Shown: positions 1 through 9,181, counted from the stretch's first letter. The stretch is DNA of 25,666 nt from Triparma columacea (GCA_030267965.1 BRYA01000625.1:1-25666); one strand, 5' to 3'. Translations and numbers: made by a program. The notes: generated from the sequence alone by a model not told the origin.

Positions 1-518
1 TAAAACATATTTGTGAAGAGAGTACATGCACATACGTTCCATCCTGAGATATCCTGATTGAAGTTGGAGGCGGAGTAAAACATGTATGACATAGAAGTAA
101 CCTGGGAAGTGTCCCATCCTGAGATATCCTGATTGAAGTTGGAGGCGTACCTAAACATCCCCGACATAGAAGTAATCTGGGAAGTATCCCATCCTGAGAT
201 ATCCTGATTGAAGTTGGAGGCGTACCTAAACATCCCCGACATAGAAGTAACCTGGGAAGTGTCCCATCCTGAGATATCCTCATTGAATTGTTGGTACTCT
301 GAACATAAACTCCCACAATCGTAGTATCCTGAAAACAACTTAGACATGTCGGTGATCAAGGAGGTATCCCAATTGTTAATGGGACCCTTGTCGGAAGATC
401 CAGTAAGGTGAGATTCGATGGCATCCTTCAATTCTTGTTTGGTCGTAGGTTTGAATCCAAGGACGACGATCCCTTGCAAGAGGGTCAGGATGAGGATGAG
501 GAAGAGCATGGTTTTCAT
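1..518 (-). CDS. secreted BspA-like (DUF285) repeat protein, 3' end cut by the window edge
   Basis: The reading frame is open from the ATG at 518 to base 1, so only the N-terminal 172 codons or so are present. It starts MKTMLFLILILTLLQGIVV, a clear hydrophobic signal peptide (a second Met at 509 would keep it). Then follow a spacer with the N-N-W-D-T-S entry motif and several 25-residue repeats of the form F-N-Q-D-I-S-G-W-D-T-S-Q-V-T-S-M-x-x-M-F. This is the BspA-type leucine-rich-like repeat of the DUF285 family, common on surface or secreted proteins of bacteria and protists. Repeat units are nearly identical at DNA level (75 bp period), implying recent duplication or homogenisation. A role at the cell surface in adhesion or recognition is inference. 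The last visible repeat has a C-x-C insertion near the edge. The same repeat family forms the C-terminus of the kinase gene at 4336-7171. Confidence 0.85.
   Translation of the reverse strand, partial: MKTMLFLILILTLLQGIVVLGFKPTTKQELKDAIESHLTGSSDKGPINNWDTSLITDMSKLFSGYYDCGSLCSEYQQFNEDISGWDTSQVTSMSGMFRYASNFNQDISGWDTSQITSMSGMFRYASNFNQDISGWDTSQVTSMSYMFYSASNFNQDISGWNVCACTLFTNMF
41..290 (-). repeat. 75-bp in-frame tandem repeat coding for DUF285 units
   Basis: Copies begin at 41, 116, 191 and 266, exactly 75 bp apart (25 codons). The first three are nearly identical over the full unit; the fourth diverges after about 20 bp. The period matches the protein repeat, so this is coding repeat expansion rather than a non-coding satellite. 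Confidence 0.9.
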
Positions 519-998
519 GTTATGGTGAAGGTTATGGTGAAGGTTAGGCCTTAAATGGAGAGGTAGGAGGGGCAAGGGTTCGAGGGGGTCCAAGGAAATT
601 TAGAAGTTTCTCCAAGTAGTGGGGGGTATGGGGTACGTGGGGGGTACGGTGAAAGATAGGGGCAAGTATGTGGTAGGTATGGGTGGGTAAGTGTGTAGAA
701 TTGTGTGTAGAGTTGTGCAGTTGTATGTTAGGGTTGTGAAGAGAAAATGGAGTTAGTCCCCACATTTCCTTTCAATCCGATCTCATGGACTCTTTGATAA
801 GTATCCCTAATGCCAACGCCGTTACAATAAGTGTTCGACAATCACATTAGCAAGTCGATTGCGTACGTCTTGCTTGAGACATCAGTAAAATCTACCTCAA
901 AAAATAGCGTGTCCACTTTGCCTTCAATCACACTTGATTTATTTGACGCTCCCACTCCTTCTCCCCCCCCCCTCCACTTCCCCCCCTCTGCCCCCCAT
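519..998. other. intergenic region with low-complexity DNA and one orphan coding-like frame
   Basis: This lies between the start of the secreted repeat gene (518) and the stop of the membrane-protein gene (999), both on the minus strand, so it must hold the promoter of the first and the 3' end of the second. From about 590 to 740 it is low-complexity G/T-rich on the plus strand with tgtgtag and ggggtacg motifs. From about 955 down to 842 on the minus strand there is an open frame whose last 30 or so residues look like ordinary protein (ending D-F-T-D-V-S-S-K-T-Y-A-I-D-L-L-M, stop). It may be the true C-terminus of the upstream gene if its frame shifts in the G-rich tract. Confidence 0.5.
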
Positions 999-3291
999 CT
1001 ACACCCAGAAGAAGCTCGCAATCGCCGCCCTAATCCCCGTCCCCCCTTCCCAATCTTCATCTCTCTCCCCCTGTCCCTCAATCCCCCCCTCCCCCCCTCC
1101 CCCAAGTCCCAGTTGTTCAAGCTGGTCCTCATCAAGATAATCAAAGAGGTCCTCCTCCCCCTCCCCCACCCTTTCGTCCCTCCTAATCTTCTTAAGCATC
1201 CTACAGCTGAAAACCACGCAGCTCATACCAACCCCACAAGCCACTGCCAACTCAGCCACGATAACAACCAGAACCCACGTAGTGTTAAGCGGTGGTGACG
1301 AGCTGAACTTATAGCTAGGTTCCCCCTTCATCGCCATAATATACGTCGCCGCAGTAATCGCTGATCCATTCCCACACGTCCCCCCCTCCGGCATGCCCGT
1401 AATATAGTCAAAGTATTCCGGGAACGTCGCCGTCTCCTCACAGTCCCCTCCCCCCCCCTCTCCCCCTCCCCCCCCCGGTACTCTCCCGCATATCATGTCA
1501 ATGGTAGTATTAATAACCCAGTTCCCCACCCCCTCCGCACCGCCTTCGTACATCCCTCTCCCGGTAACGTAGTTACCAAACGGTTGTATCTTACCGTACG
1601 AAGACGTACAGTCCGTACCCTTAACCTGATAGTGTCCGCAGTTGAACGTACCCTCACTGTCGGATAGTAGTTTATTAACCATTACATCCCTCTGATGTTG
1701 GGTCACGTATAAATCAGGTATATCAGTAGACGCTTTCCTCGCCCCACTATACCACCCCGCTAAACTCTGGAACTCGTTCGCGACACCAGGCCCTGATATC
1801 CACTTTGTTTTGTTGACACCGTCTGATACCTTGTTCTTAAAACCATGTCCGTCCCATAGTTCGTTCATTTTACTTTCCCACATACTGACCCATTTCTCCG
1901 CCATAGCCACCTCCTGCTTGCTCGCGATTCTTTCGTTTCTTTCCTCGGTAATAAGCATGATTTGTTTCAAAGCTACAGTACCTCGACCTAACCATGTCAT
2001 CCAACCTACATCTAGCATTGCGAAGTTACATTTTGATACGATGTTTGAGGTTACCCAGTTCTCAGATGACATACAATCGAGGAGATAGAGACATGAGGTG
2101 TATACTTCGTCACCAGGGTAGTCTGGGAGGGATTTTACACTACGGGATAAAAAAATGGGGGAGGGAGGAGAGGCGAGAGAAGGAAAGGAATAATAAGGTT
2201 AGGGGTTTCGGGTTAATAGCGTAACCCCAACCACTTACAACATAATCACACCCTACACCCCTATCCCTACACACGTTTATGCATAACTGTATCCTCCCAA
2301 AATCTCTCTAATAAACTCACCTATCAGGTATCCCCGGATTCGGTCTCCACCCTACCCTTTCAACCTCTTCAATAACATCCTTCAGCACCTCCTCCCAAAC
2401 CTCTCTATTCCCAATTGGTATACTACTTTCAAAAGGATGAACAACGTTATAATCCCACTTCATCCTATTCTCCCATATATTCTCGATTACTTTAAACGCG
2501 GTATCGTAACCTGATTTTAAACGGGTTACATCTGTAGATGTTTTGGGGGAGAAGAGGAAATTCTCGAGTAATATAGAAGGGTATATTGGTAAGGATAATA
2601 ACGATCCGGACGTGTTGAAGTTTGGGGAGAGGTGCGGTAGGGAGGTAGGGGTACCGGTGAACGCTCCGGGACTGTATCCGTACTTCGAGGGGTAGACACT
2701 GAGGGGGAGGGGGGGAGGGGGGGAGGGGGAATGTAAGTTTTGGGAGGCGGTGTGTGAGGATTGGTGTTGTATGTTTGTTTTTGATGCATGCGTGTCTATA
2801 TATCTATCTACATCAGCACGACCGCGTCCGTTCTTCCTGTTCCCTAATAACTCTCCTATAATATCCCCAAACACCACGATACCTAAACCTCGAGAGTTTT
2901 AAACACGCCCTCAAACCACTGGTGTGTTGTAGTATACAAACCAAACCCCCACCCCCACCTCCCCCCCTCCTTCACCCCCTGTTTTAAAAAAGGCAAAAAC
3001 ATAACAAACTCACCTATCCTTAGAATACGGGCTCATATCCTCCTCCCCCATCTCCTCTACAAAAACATGCATCGGTATCCCCTCCTCAATAACCGTATCC
3101 CCCACCCCTTTAATAACCTCCCATCCAACCTCTCTATATTCTTGATTAGTTGCTGATAACGCTCTAGATGATAGTAGGGTTGTTGATAACGGTATTATCG
3201 TGGTGGAGTTGGAGCATGGGAGGAGGAGGGTTGAGGACTGTGGGGATTGGACTGTTAGGAGTGATGTTAAAAGTGTTATTGCAGCGTTCAT
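999..3291 (-). CDS. single-pass membrane protein with large extracytoplasmic region, family not recognised
   Basis: Reconstructed as exons 3291-3014, 2698-2321 and 2139-999 (598 residues). Both donors are AG|GTGAGTTT, both introns are phase 2, and each acceptor follows a pyrimidine tract: a very long C-rich one before 2698 and a T-run before 2139. Both joins restore an AGT Ser codon. The N-terminus (MNAAITLLTSLLTVQ) is only weakly signal-like. The long central region has scattered Cys, several N-x-S/T sites and a Gly-rich linker, and reads as extracytoplasmic. Near residues 505-530 is one strong membrane helix (WVLVVIVAELAVACGVGMSC), followed by basic residues and a short acidic, Gly-rich tail. 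This is receptor-like topology without a recognisable kinase or cyclase. The exact C-terminus is uncertain because the last 100 codons cross G-tracts. I do not recognise the family; the layout is seen and a receptor role is a guess. Confidence 0.6.
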
Positions 3292-4335
3292 TTTATTGGA
3301 GGAGGTTGGAAGGAAAGGGTTGGTTTGGGGAGGTTGGGTTTTGGGGGTTTGGAGATTGGGTTTGGAGATGAGATATAATGGAGATTTATGTATGTGTTTG
3401 GGTGGTTGTTATTACGTGAGTTTGTTTTTGATGAGGTTGCTTTGAGCTTTGAGCTTTGAGCTTTGTGCTTTAGGTTTGAGGTTTGAGGGATAAGTTTGTG
3501 AGTAGAGAGAAGGTGTATTTGAGGTGTATTTGTGAGTAGTGCAGCGTAGTGTAGTGTAGTGTAGGGTAGTGTAGTGAGAATGTTATGAATAGAGTGTTGA
3601 GGGGGTGTTTGAGGGGGTGTTGGAAGGGTGAATGTGTTTGTTGTGGAGTGATTTGGGGCGTGTTATAGTCTTATATAGTGTTGTGGCGTGTTGTGGAGTG
3701 TTTTATAGTGTTGTAGAGTCTTATATAGCGTTATATAGCCTTATATCGAGTTTTAACGAGCTGTAACGAGTTTAATTCCACTTTCAATGCCTCTCTGTGA
3801 TCGCTCAATTATGGCCTATAAACCTTATTGTGACCTATAACACCCTTTTGATACTTTTTATGCTTTTTAATGCGTTTTGATGTCCTCTTATGCACTGTAG
3901 TACCCTACAATGGCCTATATAGTGCCGCTATTATAGCCTAAGTTTCCTGTTTTAGCAAATTCTCCTCGTCTCTCGATCTAGGTTCCTATCGCCAATCTGT
4001 CCCAAAACCAATTTTGTTGGATTTCATCGGATTTAGGGAATTCCTAGTCCGCGAATTTAGAAGGAGATTTTAGAAGGAGTAGGATAATGAAAGGCGACAA
4101 GCCCATTGATTAATGCGGGATTTGGTGAAAAGTGGAAGCCATTTGGAACAGTATAACATGGAAAAAATGAAAATAATAAAAAGTGAAGAGATTGTACTGT
4201 TGATGACAAAAAGCGGCAATTTGTCGTAGATGTTTTTGAGAAAGGAGTTGACTTCGTGCGGCACCTCCATGTTTGAATGATGTGTGATTTTAGGGTTTCT
4301 TACTTCGTCTTGCAACCCCCCCTTCTTGGTATTAA
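3292..4335. other. gene-free low-complexity region upstream of the membrane-protein gene
   Basis: About 1 kb without a convincing gene. It holds the promoter of the gene starting at 3291 and the 3' flank of the kinase gene ending at 4336. From 3300 to about 3780 the plus strand is strongly G/T-rich, with short tandem motifs (gctttga, tagtg, gttatatag). From 3780 to 3960 it changes to degenerate repeats around cctata and atgc-tttt words (ggcctata occurs near 3813 and 3912). A minus-strand frame at 4070-4339 overlaps the kinase stop and shows no family features. Confidence 0.5.
3439..3475. repeat. 7-bp tandem repeat (gctttga)n
   Basis: Three perfect copies of gctttga starting at 3439, then degenerate copies running into ggtttgag. 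A second simple repeat follows around 3545-3580 (tagtg units). These look like ordinary microsatellites in a G/T-skewed spacer. Confidence 0.7.
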
Positions 4336-7171
4336 TCATACACCCTTGGGCTTGTGGGATGCTTTCATAGCAGTAGCGTTCTTGAACATGTCGCGTTTGT
4401 CTTCAACCTTTGACATGTTCCACTGAGACAAATCACTGTCGAACGAGGTCGCATTATAGAACATGCGATACATATCCGTGCAGTTCGATGTGTTCCACGT
4501 AGAGAGATCAGAGTTGAAAGCCGAGCAACCATAGAACATGCTCTGCATATCCGTGCAGTTCGATGTGTTCCATGTAGAGAGATCAGAGTTGAAAGCCGAG
4601 CAACCTTGAAACATGCCGAACATATTCGTGCAGTTCGATGTGTTCCACGTAGAGAGATCAGAGTTGAAAGCCGAGCAACCATTGAACGCCCAGGACATAC
4701 TCGTGACATTCGAAACGTCCCATCGACTCAGGTCCTCATTGAATTCCTTCGCTTCATTAAAAAGCCACTCAAAACTCGTAACCTCCGACACGTCCCAGTC
4801 TTCAATCTTGCCGTACTTCCCCTTTGCCTTGTCCTTATCCTGCACCCACTCCTTCGCTGCCTTCTTCAGCTGGTCGTTGCTGGTGAACTTGAACCCGTTT
4901 CGGGACTCTGAGGGGGGAGGAGGGGGTGGTTGAATCTTTGCCTTCCTCTCCTCTTCTTCCCTCTCCTTTCTCGCTTTCCTTTCGTCCTCCTCTTTTTTCA
5001 ACCTCTCCTTCTCCAACCTCTCCTTCTCTGCCGCAGCTTCCGCCTTCGTCGCGTTTTCAGCTGCCTCCCTCTCGTACTTGGCCTTAACTTCTTCCATCTC
5101 CTTTTCCCTCCTCGCGTTGGAAGTCCTCCTCCTTTCCTCTTCCCTTTTCTGCATCGCTGCCTTCTCCTCTGCAGCCTTGGCCTCGGCCTTGGCGACCTTC
5201 TCGGCTGCCTCCTTCTCGTACTTGGCCCTCATCTCCTCCTCGTACTTGGCCCTCATCTCTTCTGCGGCCTTGGACTTCTCCTCTGCGGCTTTGGCCTCGG
5301 CCAGCGCGACCTTCGCCCTCAGCTCTTCCATCTCTTTCTTACTCTTCTCCTGCTCCCTCTTTAAGCTCTCTTCTCTTTCATCCAACTCCCTCGCCTTCCT
5401 CTCCAAGGTTCCGCTTCTCTGCCTCTCCAAGACGACGCCCCCATACTTCTTCGTGACCTGCTTAATTTCCTCGAAGGAGGGCCTCTCCTCGTTCTTCTGC
5501 TCCCAGCACCTCTCCATCAGTCTCACGATCTCTTCGTCCGCCCCCTCGGGCTCTGGAGACGGTCGCTCGCCCTGCACGACAGGGAGCGCGACTTCGTCGT
5601 TCGCGTACTCCTCGAAGGGCACCAGCCCCGTCAGTGTCTCCCACATCACGATTCCGTAGCTGTAGACGTCACTCCTTTCGTTGAAAGGAGGCTTCTTGCT
5701 CTTCTTGCTCCCGAACTGCTCAGGGGCCTTCCACCTCGTGGTCCCAAGCCCTTTCCCCCTCGAACTGTTTACCGAAGCGTTGGAGAAGAGATTTGAGGTG
5801 TCCTTTTTCGCGAGGCCAAAGTCCGAAACCTGCAATGACACCAAAGGATTAGGTCAAAGTTGTCGACTAAGGTTGGCACCGCGAATCACCATCACCATCG
5901 CGCCAAACTCACCTTGCCCCTCCAACTCGCCGTGACGAGAACATTCAAGCTCTTCAGGTCTCTGTGCATCACTGGGGTGGGCTCGAGACCGTACAGATAT
6001 GCCATTCCCAGAGCGACGTCGTTCAGTATGGAGCACCTAACTTCCATGTCCATGTCCTCCCCCCTCTTGTCTAGGAGTCCCCTTAAGTCTCCCTTCTCCA
6101 CCAGCTCCATGACTAAGGAAAGCTCGTCTCCGACTGAGGTGCAGGCCCCCAAAACTGCGACGATGCAGGGGTGCCTCAGCTTGTACATGATCCCCAGCTC
6201 TGTCGTGAAGTCCTTCCTGATGACTGACCTGGCGCTCTCCGGCAGGTTCTGAAGGTCAAACTTCTTGATGGCAACCTTAGAGCCGGCGTAATTACCCCTC
6301 CAGACCTTGCCGAAACCGCCCTCCGCGAAGTGAGTGCTTTCCAGGTACTTGATGTCGGCCTGTGGGATCTCTGCCTCCCTTAACACCGTGACTGCAACGT
6401 GCTTCTCATGTTCTACAAAGCCGGTCTTGGCGGCCATTTTATCCTGCCCGATCTTCAGACTTTCCACGGCGGCCGAGGTCTCTTCAAGCTTGCTTGCGTT
6501 CTCTTTTAGTTTGGCAGAGTTCCCAGCCAGTGCCGCTGCGTTGCTGCTGGCGATTTCGTTGGTGTTTGCACTTAGGCTAAGGATAAGCCTGTTCGTCACG
6601 GAGTCCACCTTGCCCAGGAGCTTCTTGAAGTTCTCCTCATTCTTGGTCGCATTCATCCACTTAGATGCCCGGTTCATGCGCTTGTAGCGCAACGTCTGGT
6701 CCGCCAGATTCCTCAGCAGCGTCTTCAGCTCAATCAAGTTCGTTCTGATGGTGCTGTCGAGGGACGTCTTTCTTCTGGACAGACTGTCCACCGTACCACT
6801 GACGTCATTCACGACGCGGTATATCTCGGCCATGTTGTCGTCCGCCTCCTTCTTCTTTTCAGCAAGGACCAGAATCTCCGAGATTATCTATGTTGGAATG
6901 GAGGAAGGATGGGGGGTAAGAGAGCGTCAAAACTAGGCGTTATGACACGAGCGACATCAATTCCTTTGGATTCAGCGCAATCTCAGCCTTTTCGGACTTT
7001 GCCATTAGAAGGTTTCCCCATCCGAGATCCACTGACGAAGTAAAGATTTGATGCACAAAATTGGGGCCTACTACTCACCGTGGCGATTGGTGAGATGAAG
7101 GGTACGGACTCTCCACCCGAAAGTATCGCGCGACCGACGAAAGCGGCGCCGTCGGCTGCCACCTCCTCCAT
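4336..7171 (-). CDS. MLKL-like helical bundle + TKL protein kinase + coiled coil + DUF285 repeats
   Basis: Exons 7171-7079, 6887-5913 and 5829-4336 (853 residues); both introns are phase 0. Residues ~10-180 are helical and resemble the MLKL N-terminal/MCAfunc four-helix bundle (P-F-I-S-P-I-x-x-I-I-S-E-I at the first join; later SKWMNATKNEENFKKLL). The kinase spans ~218-490: glycine loop AEGGFGKVWRG, Lys239 in VAIKK, HRD with Asp341 in HRDLKSLNVL, DFG at 359-361 (rebuilt across intron 2), APE at 391-393. All catalytic residues are present, so it should be active, unlike the MLKL pseudokinase. A ~170-residue Glu/Lys/Ala coiled coil, a PPPPPP hinge and about five DUF285 repeats (residues ~665-853) follow; no signal peptide. 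The first ATG of the leader is 7171; a strong acceptor-like cttgcag just upstream (7240-7246) leaves room for another 5' exon. Expected to be cytosolic; a signalling or cell-death role is inferred from the N-terminal domain. Confidence 0.85.
4501..4700 (-). repeat. 75-bp in-frame tandem repeat inside the kinase gene
   Basis: The block starting agagagatcagagttgaaag recurs at 4501, 4576 and 4651, each 75 bp apart and almost identical. It encodes the unit C-S-A-F-N-S-D-L-S-T-W-N-T-S-N-C-T. The period equals that of the repeats at 41-290, but the consensus differs (CSAFNSDLSTWNTS against ASNFNQDISGWDTS), so each array has been homogenised separately. Confidence 0.9.
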
Positions 7172-7432
7172 TGGAACTGAAGCCAATTTTTTAACTGCGC
7201 TTCTTCCCGAACTTCTCTGCTGCTGGAAAGATCTGAGCACTGCAAGGGGGTTTGGGAAGGACTGAGATTTTGAGATTTTATGCTGAGTTGGTTTAAATAA
7301 GTTCGGGGTTGATAGAACGGGAGAGGAGAGGGGGAGAGTATTAAAATGGAAAATGGGGGAAAAGCGGCAAAGGAGGACAAAGTGGTTTGGCTGCTCTTTT
7401 CTAATCTACAAATCTCTTAAATCTCAATCGCA

Positions 7433-9181
7433 TCACGCATCCCTCTTCCTTTTCCTCGTCACTCCAAGCCAACTCCTACAAAGCACCCCGGCATCACTGC
7501 GAACCCATTCTTGCTCCAATATCTCGTGCGTCTTGTTCATCCTGCCATTCTGCCCGAGGATGGTCTCCGAGTAATTTGCCTTCCAAACCCCCTTCAAACC
7601 ACCCACAAAAACCTCCACTTCATCCCAAAACTCGTACATCGCATCAGCACACTTCTCCATGAAAAGGTTACGGAACTTCTGACTAGTTGCGAGGCCCTTC
7701 TTGTCGTAGGTTTGAAGATGAGCGGGGGATGCCATTGTCTCGTCGACAGACAATATCTCAAGATACCCACCATCGCTCAGCCTAACCATCAAATTAAACC
7801 CGTTCGTGTCTCTGGATCCCACAAACTTACGGAACAAGAGCACCTTCAACAGTTCGATGCCGAACCGAGGGTGCTCAAGGACGTCAGTTGTGGAGTCTGT
7901 AAGACGCATAGCACTGTCAAATTCTTCCACAACAAGCGCACTCACAAAACCACCTCTGCCTCCATCCTTGGCCCTCTCAACTTTACCATTCACCTGCTTT
8001 CCCCAATGGGCGTTGCCCCTCGCGGCAATTTGGCCATAGTTAAGGGTTGTACGACATGTCACAGACGAAGTCAACATACTTATCAATCCCAGCTCTTTGC
8101 GAAACTCGGACGCACACACCGCAAAGTCGTTGTCGATTCTTGACTCGCCGATCTTAACGAAAACACGGTCAGCACTTTTGATGGCGCTGCCAGACAAGTC
8201 CACCAAGGCAGGAAGGGCGGCGGCGATAAATGTGGCATTCTTAAATCCCAACCCTTGCGTACGTTCGTTCGTACCAAATAACTCGTGGTCATACGGGGGA
8301 GGTACAGCGGTCTCAGATATGAGGGGAACTGCGACCTCTTCGGTTAGTGACTCTTTCTTTTCCTCTTTCTCCTTCATCACAACATCCCTTGTCCCATCCC
8401 TTATATACTTCAACACATGTGCCACCCTACACTCCTTCCCATTCACGAGGAATGTCGTATATAGCTTTGTAGCACGTGCACGGTAAGGTTCCGCATCAAT
8501 ATCGTAGATTGGGTTGTCTAGGTTCATGTTGGCGATGAAGTGGGAATAACCTCGACCTTTCTTCTTTCCCTCCTTCGTATGCTTATCCAAATAGTAATCC
8601 TTAATTGGTTGAGGGGGCGCCTCGGGAAGTGACTGAAGGACAAAAGATGCAGCAGATTTGATCTCCTGCCTTTTGCTCAGGATGAGGCAGTGAAAGACGA
8701 GAGGATCGGAATTCATATACTTATACAAGCTCACAGCCTCGTCTCCAAAAATATCAATGAGCTCGGTAACCCGTCCTTCGCTGTGCAACTTGAGAGCATG
8801 GGTAGCCTGCTCCAACTCAGTCCCTTCTGGTGATCCAAGATTAGAATTTTTCCAGAGCTCGTCGGCAGCACATCTGTTGAGCCAAGCTGAGCAATGTGTC
8901 TTCTTCATTTCACACAAAGCACCGACGTAAGGTGCCAATTCTTCGTACGTTGGCTTCCTCGAAGGCGGAAGTGCGCGAAAGAGATGCAAGCAGAAAGAAA
9001 TATTGGCTGTGTCCTCCAAGGCATTTTGTAAGACTCGCCTCCTCAAAGCGTTAGGCCACTGCTGTAGCTCGCGGGAAAAATAATCTGCACCACCTTGATC
9101 GCCAGCTCTAAATGATTTCTGTAGTGCAGAATAAACGACTCCGACAACGTTGTTTTGTGAAGTTTTAAAGTTGAGGAACAT
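7433..9181 (-). CDS. intronless protein with MgsA-like helical region and PI3K-like kinase pattern
   Basis: Single exon, 582 residues, ATG at 9181. Residues ~15-110 (VVYSALQKSFRAGDQGGADY, then R-R-R-V-L-Q-N-A-L-E-D-T) resemble the C-terminal oligomerisation region of MgsA/RarA-type clamp-loader ATPases, but no P-loop ATPase precedes it. Near residues 200-240 the stretch DKHTKEGKKKGRGYSHF, then PY-x-x-R-A-x-x-L-Y, recalls proteins of that group in large DNA viruses and phages. The C-terminal half carries VFVKIGESRIDNDFAV and later G-S-R-D-T-N-G-F-N-L-M-V followed by E-I-L-S-V-D-E-T, an order of Lys, D-x-x-x-x-N and acidic residue like PI3/PI4-type kinases. It ends in TRKRKRDA, a possible nuclear signal. 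Lack of introns among intron-bearing neighbours fits retro-copying or acquisition from a virus, but many genes here are intronless. Domain assignments are from memory of motifs and tentative; the reading frame itself is solid. Confidence 0.6.
   Translation of the reverse strand: MFLNFKTSQNNVVGVVYSALQKSFRAGDQGGADYFSRELQQWPNALRRRVLQNALEDTANISFCLHLFRALPPSRKPTYEELAPYVGALCEMKKTHCSAWLNRCAADELWKNSNLGSPEGTELEQATHALKLHSEGRVTELIDIFGDEAVSLYKYMNSDPLVFHCLILSKRQEIKSAASFVLQSLPEAPPQPIKDYYLDKHTKEGKKKGRGYSHFIANMNLDNPIYDIDAEPYRARATKLYTTFLVNGKECRVAHVLKYIRDGTRDVVMKEKEEKKESLTEEVAVPLISETAVPPPYDHELFGTNERTQGLGFKNATFIAAALPALVDLSGSAIKSADRVFVKIGESRIDNDFAVCASEFRKELGLISMLTSSVTCRTTLNYGQIAARGNAHWGKQVNGKVERAKDGGRGGFVSALVVEEFDSAMRLTDSTTDVLEHPRFGIELLKVLLFRKFVGSRDTNGFNLMVRLSDGGYLEILSVDETMASPAHLQTYDKKGLATSQKFRNLFMEKCADAMYEFWDEVEVFVGGLKGVWKANYSETILGQNGRMNKTHEILEQEWVRSDAGVLCRSWLGVTRKRKRDA

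Noticed and set aside
41..290. CRISPR-like regular repeat spacing
   Set aside because: Repeats are contiguous, without unique spacers, in frame and coding DUF285 units.
544..765. minus-strand open frame of 73 codons
   Set aside because: Composition is almost only His, Thr, Pro, Asn and Leu, read from low-complexity G/T repeats; no start context, family or splice partner.
4070..4339. minus-strand frame of 89 codons overlapping the kinase stop
   Set aside because: It begins within the last codons of the kinase gene in another frame; hydrophobic patch only, no motif. More likely 3' flank.
4930..5659. long plus-strand frames opposite the kinase coiled coil
   Set aside because: Leu/Ser/Phe-rich shadows created by the Glu/Lys/Ala codons of the coiled coil on the other strand.
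7075..7380. frame overlapping the 5' end of the kinase gene
   Set aside because: It shares the donor region but in a different frame, lacks an ATG start, and would not join to the helical-bundle exon. The cttgcag at 7240-7246 could still be an acceptor for a non-coding or unseen 5' exon.
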